DNA from: Spirochaetales bacterium
Lineage (GTDB): Bacteria > Spirochaetota > Spirochaetia > Sphaerochaetales > Sphaerochaetaceae
NCBI GenBank assembly: GCA_017614625.1
Contig: JAGABK010000008.1
Coordinates: 1 to 9,833, forward strand
DNA: 9,833 bases
Direction: 5' to 3'
The notes below the pieces were generated by a model. That model was not told the origin of the DNA. It searched no databases and saw only the letters and a program-made list of their open reading frames with translations. The position numbers and the translations under genes were made by a program. Positions 5,766 through 9,833 of this stretch are shown here, piece after piece (position 1 is the first letter of the stretch; every line of letters starts with the position of its first letter).

Positions 5766-7600
5766 GACAGAAGGGTCTTCATCAGGTCCGTGCGGCCGGC
5801 TTTCTTCAAAGCCTCGATCACAAGGGCGCGGTTTTCCTTCTTGTTGAACTGGAGCAGCGCCCTCTGGAGGTTGGCGTCCCTTCCGCGGGGGACGTAGACG
5901 GGTTTGAAGTCCTCGCCCGGCCTGGGATCGAGGCCGGTGTAGTACATGCAGGTCGATACCGTCGCGGGCGTGGGATAGAACTCCTGGACCTGGTCCGGGA
6001 CGAAGTGCTTTTTCTTCATGTAGAGGGCAAGCTCTATCGCGTCATCCAGAGTGGAGCCCGGATGTGCTGCTATGAAATAGGGGATGATGTACTGCTTTTT
6101 GCCCTGGCGGCGGTTCTCCTCGGCGAAGGCCTCGCAGAACCTGTCGTAGACTTCCACGGAGCTCTTTCCCATCATCGACAGCACCGACGGACAGATGTGC
6201 TCCGGGGCGACCTTCAGCTGTCCGCTGACGTGGTTGGCCACAAGCTTCTCCATGAACAGGCGGCGCGTCTTCTCATCCGTGCAGAGCATCAGGTAGTCGA
6301 AGCGGATCCCGCTTCTGATGAAGACCTTCTTCACTCCGGGGACGGAGGCCACGGCCTTCAGCTTCTCAAGGTACTCCATGTGGGAGTCGCGGACGTTCGG
6401 ACAGGGGGAGGGATACATGCACTGGCGGTGTGCGCACGGGCCGCTCTTCAGCTGCTTCTCGCAGGCGGGGCACTGGAAGTTCGCAGTGGGTCCTCCGAGG
6501 TCGTGGATGTAGCCCTTGAAGTCCCTGTGTCTGGTAAGGAGCGTCGTCTCACGGACGAGGGACTTCAGGCTCCTCGTCTGGATGATCCTGCCCTGGTGGT
6601 TGGTGATGGCGCAGAAGGAGCAGCCGCCGTAGCAGCCGCGGTTGCTGGTGATGGAGAACTGCACTTCCTTTATGGCCGGGATGCCGCCGTCCTTGTCGTA
6701 CATGGGATGCCACAGACGGGTGAACGGAAGCTCGTACAGGGAGTCGAATTCTTCGGTGGACAATGGCCTGACAGGCGGGTTCTGCACGACAATTCTACCG
6801 TTGCATGACTGTACAAGACATTGTTTTGAGAAAGGATTCTCATGAGTCAGCTGGATGTTGAAGGCTTCGGCATAGGCTCTCAGACCCTTCGGATCCGGTC
6901 TGTTGGAGACCTTGTCGCGCAGCGAGACTTCTTCGAATGAAGGCATCCCTACGACCTCGTAGGGGCCTATCTTCCGGCGGTCTTTTTCCGCCACGCTGTA
7001 GCAGGTTCCGGGTATGTCGCGGATCCCGTTCACGGGGGTTCCTGCTGCCAGACGCCTTGCGATCTCGACGGTCTGGATCTCACCCATTCCGAAGACCAGG
7101 ATGTCCGCCTTGGCGTCCAGGATGATGGGCTTGCGGACAAGGTCCTGCCAGTAGTCGTAATGGGCAAAGCGACGAAGCGAAGCCTCAAGGCCTCCTATGA
7201 TTACCGGGATGTCCCCGAAGGCCTGGCGGGCCAGGTTGGAGTATACGATGACGGGTCTGTCGGGACGCAGGCCGGCTTTTCCTCCGGGCGAATACATGTC
7301 CTCGCTGCGCTTCTTGCGGGTGCTGGTGTAGTGGGCGACCATGGAGTCGATGTTGCCGCCGCTTATCATGCAGCAGAGGCGCGGCCTTCCCATGGCCCGC
7401 AGGGATTCCGGGTCCTTCCAGTCCGGCTGGGCCGCTATCGCCACGCGGAAACCGTTCTTCTCCAGGACACGGCAGAGCAGGGCGGTGGCGAACGACGGAT
7501 GGTCCACGTATGCGTCTGCGGAAATGAAGAGGATGTCGGGTTCGGACCAGCCGAGACGATCCATGTCGCGGCGTGAAACGGGAAGGAAATCTCCGGTCAT
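5762..7600 (-). CDS. ygiQ: YgiQ family radical SAM protein (UPF0313)
   Basis: This is a radical S-adenosylmethionine enzyme of the YgiQ family, whose reaction and substrate are not established. The 612-residue protein starts MTGDFLPVSRRDMDRLGW, which matches the usual family N-terminus. A first conserved part (DAYVDHPSF, GGLEASLRRFAHYDYW) precedes the radical SAM domain, where C323-x3-C327-x2-C330 (CYGGCSFC) should bind the SAM [4Fe-4S] cluster. A second Cys group characteristic of the family follows: C377, C380, C389, C394 and C400. The C-terminal part (YYTGLDPRPGE, YVPRGRD, RALLQFNKKENRALV) is the associated DUF3362-type domain; the protein ends soon after it, shorter than E. coli YgiQ. ATG 7600 is preferred to an in-frame TTG at 7636 because homology starts there. 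No Shine-Dalgarno site is visible before it; a -10-like TACAAT ends 6 bases upstream. It is the first gene of a likely ygiQ-pepD unit. Confidence 0.93.
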   Translation of the reverse strand: MTGDFLPVSRRDMDRLGWSEPDILFISADAYVDHPSFATALLCRVLEKNGFRVAIAAQPDWKDPESLRAMGRPRLCCMISGGNIDSMVAHYTSTRKKRSEDMYSPGGKAGLRPDRPVIVYSNLARQAFGDIPVIIGGLEASLRRFAHYDYWQDLVRKPIILDAKADILVFGMGEIQTVEIARRLAAGTPVNGIRDIPGTCYSVAEKDRRKIGPYEVVGMPSFEEVSLRDKVSNRPDPKGLRAYAEAFNIQLTHENPFSKQCLVQSCNGRIVVQNPPVRPLSTEEFDSLYELPFTRLWHPMYDKDGGIPAIKEVQFSITSNRGCYGGCSFCAITNHQGRIIQTRSLKSLVRETTLLTRHRDFKGYIHDLGGPTANFQCPACEKQLKSGPCAHRQCMYPSPCPNVRDSHMEYLEKLKAVASVPGVKKVFIRSGIRFDYLMLCTDEKTRRLFMEKLVANHVSGQLKVAPEHICPSVLSMMGKSSVEVYDRFCEAFAEENRRQGKKQYIIPYFIAAHPGSTLDDAIELALYMKKKHFVPDQVQEFYPTPATVSTCMYYTGLDPRPGEDFKPVYVPRGRDANLQRALLQFNKKENRALVIEALKKAGRTDLMKTLLS

Positions 7601-7606
7601 GGGTGA

Positions 7607-7636
7607 ATTGTAATGCGTTTGGCCGCCCCGGCACAA
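7607..7636 (-). promoter_or_regulatory. Predicted promoter of ygiQ giving a leaderless or near-leaderless mRNA
   Basis: On the minus strand TACAAT (7612-7607, 5/6 match to consensus) lies 18 bases after TTGTGC (7636-7631, 3/6). Only TCACCC separates the -10 from the ATG, which places the expected first transcribed base at the A of the ATG. Confidence 0.5.
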
Positions 7637-7639
7637 TCC

Positions 7640-7654
7640 CGCACGCGACGTGCG
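7640..7654. repeat. GC-rich inverted repeat between the divergent ygiQ and glycosidase genes
   Basis: CGCACG (7640-7645) and CGTGCG (7649-7654) form a perfect 6-bp inverted repeat around CGA. It lies just upstream of the predicted ygiQ -35 and about 45 bases before the rightward -35. It is not followed by a T-run. It could be a protein binding site; by itself it is weak evidence. Confidence 0.3.
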
Positions 7655-7698
7655 CGGCTATATGTATTCCGGTAATATGAATTCTTGGGCGAAAAAAT

Positions 7699-7727
7699 TT
7701 GACTGCAAAACGGAACTGTGGTATAGT
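7699..7727 (+). promoter_or_regulatory. Strong sigma70-type promoter of the glycosidase-djlA unit
   Basis: TTGACT (7699-7704) and TATAGT (7722-7727) are separated by exactly 17 bases, with 5/6 matches at each box. TGG directly before the -10 makes it an extended -10, and an A-run at 7692-7697 sits just upstream of the -35 like an UP element. Transcription should begin near 7733-7735. Confidence 0.82.
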
Positions 7728-7734
7728 ATGTTAG

Positions 7735-7772
7735 CCCAATATCCGTGTTTCATGGTATTGGGTTTTTATATT
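7735..7772 (+). promoter_or_regulatory. Hairpin at the very 5' end of the glycosidase leader, followed by a T-run
   Basis: CCCAATA (7735-7741) pairs with TATTGGG (7756-7762). Inside it, after a bulged T, CCGTG (7743-7747) pairs with CATGG (7751-7755, one G-U) around a TTT loop, giving 12 bp in all. TTTTTATATT follows. The predicted transcription start falls on or next to the first stem base. It may protect the 5' end of the mRNA, or act as a terminator or attenuator between promoter and gene. A competing pairing, CAATAT (7737-7742) with ATATTG (7768-7773), is possible but weak. Confidence 0.55.
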
Positions 7773-7779
7773 GATATCT

Positions 7780-7783
7780 GGAG
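7780..7783 (+). promoter_or_regulatory. Shine-Dalgarno site supporting a TTG start
   Basis: GGAG lies 6 bases before TTG at 7790-7792. No ATG or GTG start is equally well placed, so this site supports the unusual start codon. Confidence 0.75.
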
Positions 7784-7789
7784 CCGACA

Positions 7790-9208
7790 TTGAATCGCGA
7801 ATCAATTCCTTCGATACATTTCTACGACCAGGACTTCGTCGACCTGTACGACAGGTCCTGGGTCTGGATCGACGAGCACTGGACGCAGGGAACGGAGCAG
7901 AACGGGTTTTCCGGCAACTACATCTCCTATGAGGGACAGAAGACCATAAGCCAGTTCCATTCCTGTCTGTGCGCCCTTTTCCTCAACTACAGCAATCAGG
8001 TCTATTCTCCGTTCGACATGCTCGATTTCTTTTACTCGAAGCAGGAGGAGAACGGAGCCATAAGGTCCGAATACAGCGTCGAGGACGGCAAGCCCGTCTT
8101 CTCCTCCGACAACCCCGAGGGCGTGGTCCTTCCACTGTTCGCCTACGCCGAGTACCTCTTCTACCACAAGATCGGCAACAAGAAGAGGCTGAAGGACATA
8201 GTCCCCGTCCTGGAGAACTACTTCAACTGGCTCCGTGAGATGTTCCAGAAGGAGAACGGCCTGTTCTCCGTGCCCGTCTCCGCCTGCCTGACTGGCAACG
8301 TGCCCAGGGAGCAGACCTGCTATCCGGTGGACTTCAACACCATGGTGGCGATCAATGCACTGTACCTCGCCAACATCGGCGACATCCTCAACGACAAGGA
8401 GCTCAGCTTCCGCTACAAGAGGCTGTACTTCTCCCTCAAGACCAGGATCAACAACCTCATGTGGGACCCCGAGACCCGCTTCTACTACGACCTGGACGAG
8501 AACGAGAACCGCATCCCGCTGAAGATTATCGGATCCTTCTGGACGATGCTGGCCGAGATTCCCAACGACGAGCGCGCCGCCTTCATGGTCGAGTACCTCA
8601 AGGACCCCGCGTACTTCGGCACCGACAACCCGTTCCCCAGCGTGAGCGTCGACTCCCCCTGCTACAGGGAGGATGTCACCGGATGCTGCGGAGCCGTCAT
8701 CCCGTTCAACGTCTACGGAGTGGTCAAGGGACTTGAGAAGTACGGCGAGTACGTCTTCGCCCGCGAGTGCGCCATCAGGAACATGTACTTCATCCTCGAC
8801 ACCCTGCATCCGGAAGGGGACAAGCCCGGCGACGTCTGGGAGGCCTATCTTCCCAACAAGGAAGGCATTCCCGCAGCGGAAGGGGAATTCCCCCGCAAGA
8901 GGTTCCTGCCGCAGGCGTGTCTCATGACCATCGCCCTGATGATAGAGGACATCATCGGCCTGGACGTCTCCCTTCCCAGGAAGACCGTCTACTGGACGGT
9001 CCCGAACCTCGAGGTCATGGGAATCGAGAACCTTTCACTGAAGAGGAACCTGATCACGATCCTGAGCAACAAGAACGCCCGCGGATGGGAGATCAGGCTT
9101 GAAAGCGAGAAGCTCTACTACTTCACGATCGAGATCATCGAAGAGAAGAAGAAAAAGACTCTCCCGATTCCGAGCGGCAAATGCTCGATGCTCATTGACA
9201 AGCTCTGA
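7790..9208 (+). CDS. Trehalase/GH63-like (alpha/alpha)6-barrel glycosidase family protein
   Basis: The 472-residue protein resembles the MGH1/trehalase-like glycosidases of the GH37/GH63 type, which act on alpha-linked sugars; the substrate cannot be told. No signal peptide or membrane segment is seen, so it should be cytoplasmic. Helical barrel landmarks are QEENGAIRSEY (85-95), GVVLPLFAYAEYLFYHKIGN (111-130), VDFNTMVAINALYLANIGD (180-198), MWDPETRFYYDLD (224-236), GSFWTMLAEIP (248-258), PFPSVSVDSPCY (281-292) and VWEAYLPNKEG (349-359). Residues from about 393 form a beta-rich C-terminal domain, as in relatives. E351 in WEAY is a candidate catalytic base. The WD motif usual near the N-terminal barrel is not evident (the local sequence is SQFHSCLCALF, 54-64), and the Trp/Pro-rich motif expected around 296-306 reads VTGCCGAVIPF. 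Activity is therefore uncertain. It starts with TTG behind a strong promoter and overlaps the djlA-like gene by one base. Confidence 0.8.
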   Translation: MNRESIPSIHFYDQDFVDLYDRSWVWIDEHWTQGTEQNGFSGNYISYEGQKTISQFHSCLCALFLNYSNQVYSPFDMLDFFYSKQEENGAIRSEYSVEDGKPVFSSDNPEGVVLPLFAYAEYLFYHKIGNKKRLKDIVPVLENYFNWLREMFQKENGLFSVPVSACLTGNVPREQTCYPVDFNTMVAINALYLANIGDILNDKELSFRYKRLYFSLKTRINNLMWDPETRFYYDLDENENRIPLKIIGSFWTMLAEIPNDERAAFMVEYLKDPAYFGTDNPFPSVSVDSPCYREDVTGCCGAVIPFNVYGVVKGLEKYGEYVFARECAIRNMYFILDTLHPEGDKPGDVWEAYLPNKEGIPAAEGEFPRKRFLPQACLMTIALMIEDIIGLDVSLPRKTVYWTVPNLEVMGIENLSLKRNLITILSNKNARGWEIRLESEKLYYFTIEIIEEKKKKTLPIPSGKCSMLIDKL

Positions 9209-9833
9209 TGTCCTGGTTCGGTAAAATCATAGGCGGATTGCTCGGTTTCTGGCTGGGAGGACCCCTGGGAATGATCGCAGGGGCGGTCTTCGGCCACATG
9301 CTGGACAAGAGCGCGGACCTTCAGAGCGGCGGAGAGCAGGGGAACGGGGGCCGCTACTACTTCGTCAACACCGGTTACAACAGACCTCAGATGGTCTTCT
9401 TCGTCGGAGCATTCTCCATGCTGGCCAAGCTGGCCTCGGCCGACGGCAACGTCTCGGACGCCGCGCGCAGGAAGATCGACGAGTTCATGACCGTGGACCT
9501 GAACCTGTCCGGGCAGAGCTACGACTACGCATGGAGCATCTTCAACCAGGCGCTGTCGCAGAGCTCGTCGTTCGAAAACCTGGCAGACCAGTTCTACGAG
9601 AACTTCAGGCAGACCCCGCAGTTCCTCAGCCTGATGATGGACATCTTCTACCGGGTCGCCATGGTCGACGGACGCCTGTCCCCGAACGAGGAGAGGCTGA
9701 TCGACTACGCCGCAAGGGCCTTCCACATCTCGGATTCGCTGCACGAGAGCATCCGCCGCAAGTACACTGTCAGAGGCTCGTCCAAGGCCTACGCCGTTCT
9801 GGGTCTCACCGAGAACGCCACCGAGGCCGAGAT
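9208..9833 (+). CDS. djlA: DjlA-like co-chaperone with TerB and J domains, 3' end missing
   Basis: DjlA is an inner-membrane J-domain protein that recruits DnaK and stimulates its ATPase; in E. coli it is linked to envelope stress signalling. The frame is open from ATG 9208 to the window edge (208 complete codons). Residues 1-33 (MSWFGKIIGG... to FGHMLDK) form the Gly-rich membrane segment typical of DjlA, with GHMLDK closing it. A short Gly/polar linker (about 35-57) leads to a TerB-like domain (about 60-175) with the two acidic repeats ASADGNVS (76-83) and MVDGRLSPNEE (152-162). A J domain begins at KAYAVLGLTENATEAE (193-208) and is cut before the HPD loop, so that key motif cannot be checked. 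The ATG overlaps the TGA of the glycosidase gene (ATGA overlap by one base) and has no clear Shine-Dalgarno site, suggesting translational coupling. Confidence 0.9.
   Translation, partial: MSWFGKIIGGLLGFWLGGPLGMIAGAVFGHMLDKSADLQSGGEQGNGGRYYFVNTGYNRPQMVFFVGAFSMLAKLASADGNVSDAARRKIDEFMTVDLNLSGQSYDYAWSIFNQALSQSSSFENLADQFYENFRQTPQFLSLMMDIFYRVAMVDGRLSPNEERLIDYAARAFHISDSLHESIRRKYTVRGSSKAYAVLGLTENATEAE

Noticed and set aside
7601..7636. TTG start for ygiQ at 7636
   Set aside because: There is no ribosome binding site, and the added residues do not resemble the family N-terminus, which begins at the ATG at 7600.
7802..8809. Long open frame on the minus strand opposite the glycosidase gene (335 codons)
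   Set aside because: The Val/Glu/Leu/Gly-rich translation is typical of the mirror of a gene with many C-ending codons; it has no start signals or domain.
9118..9744. Open frame on the minus strand opposite the djlA-like gene
   Set aside because: The plus-strand frame from 9208 shows a clear DjlA membrane segment, TerB domain and J-domain start, so the reverse frame is a shadow.
1..9833. Mobile element, CRISPR array, tRNA/rRNA, toxin-antitoxin or defence system
   Set aside because: No transposase, integrase, direct-repeat array, tRNA-like fold or recognised defence domain was seen; every long stretch is accounted for by housekeeping-type genes.

Overview
The window is an ordinary, gene-dense bacterial chromosomal segment. 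It holds seven protein genes on both strands, with gaps no longer than about 190 bases. I see no RNA gene, CRISPR array, transposase, phage gene or defence cassette. The bacterial-type RadA (zinc finger plus KNRFGS motif) rules out an archaeon. A cyclophilin-FKBP double immunophilin, a TraB-like membrane protein, a DjlA-type co-chaperone and TTG/GTG starts together suggest a spirochaete of the Treponema/Sphaerochaeta kind. That taxonomic guess is an inference at low to moderate confidence.

Layout: (1) 3-821, + strand, the 3' part of a fused cyclophilin-FKBP peptidyl-prolyl isomerase, followed by an intrinsic terminator. (2) 923-2260, +, radA, a DNA-repair ATPase. (3) 2276-3469, -, a TraB/PrgY-family protein with a membrane-spanning C-terminus, convergent with radA. 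(4) 3558-4259, +, a YgjP-like zinc metallopeptidase, divergent from the TraB gene across an 88-base region whose two predicted promoters overlap. (5) 4290-5729 and 5762-7600, both -, an M20 dipeptidase (pepD) downstream of a YgiQ-type radical SAM protein. The pepD terminator appears to lie inside the convergent YgjP-like gene. (6) 7790-9208 and 9208-9833, both +, an (alpha/alpha)6-barrel glycosidase-like protein overlapping by one base a djlA-like co-chaperone that runs off the window. This pair sits behind the best promoter in the window, whose transcript would begin with a stable hairpin.

The genes cover general housekeeping (protein folding, recombination repair, peptide breakdown, carbohydrate processing, co-chaperone) and do not form one pathway. 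I did not find a new multi-gene system. The most interesting signals are regulatory: three genes appear to have -10 hexamers almost touching their start codons with no usable ribosome binding site (possible leaderless mRNAs), one leader starts with a terminator-like hairpin, and one pair of divergent promoters shares its -35 region over a small dyad. The glycosidase-like protein is also divergent at places where relatives carry conserved motifs.
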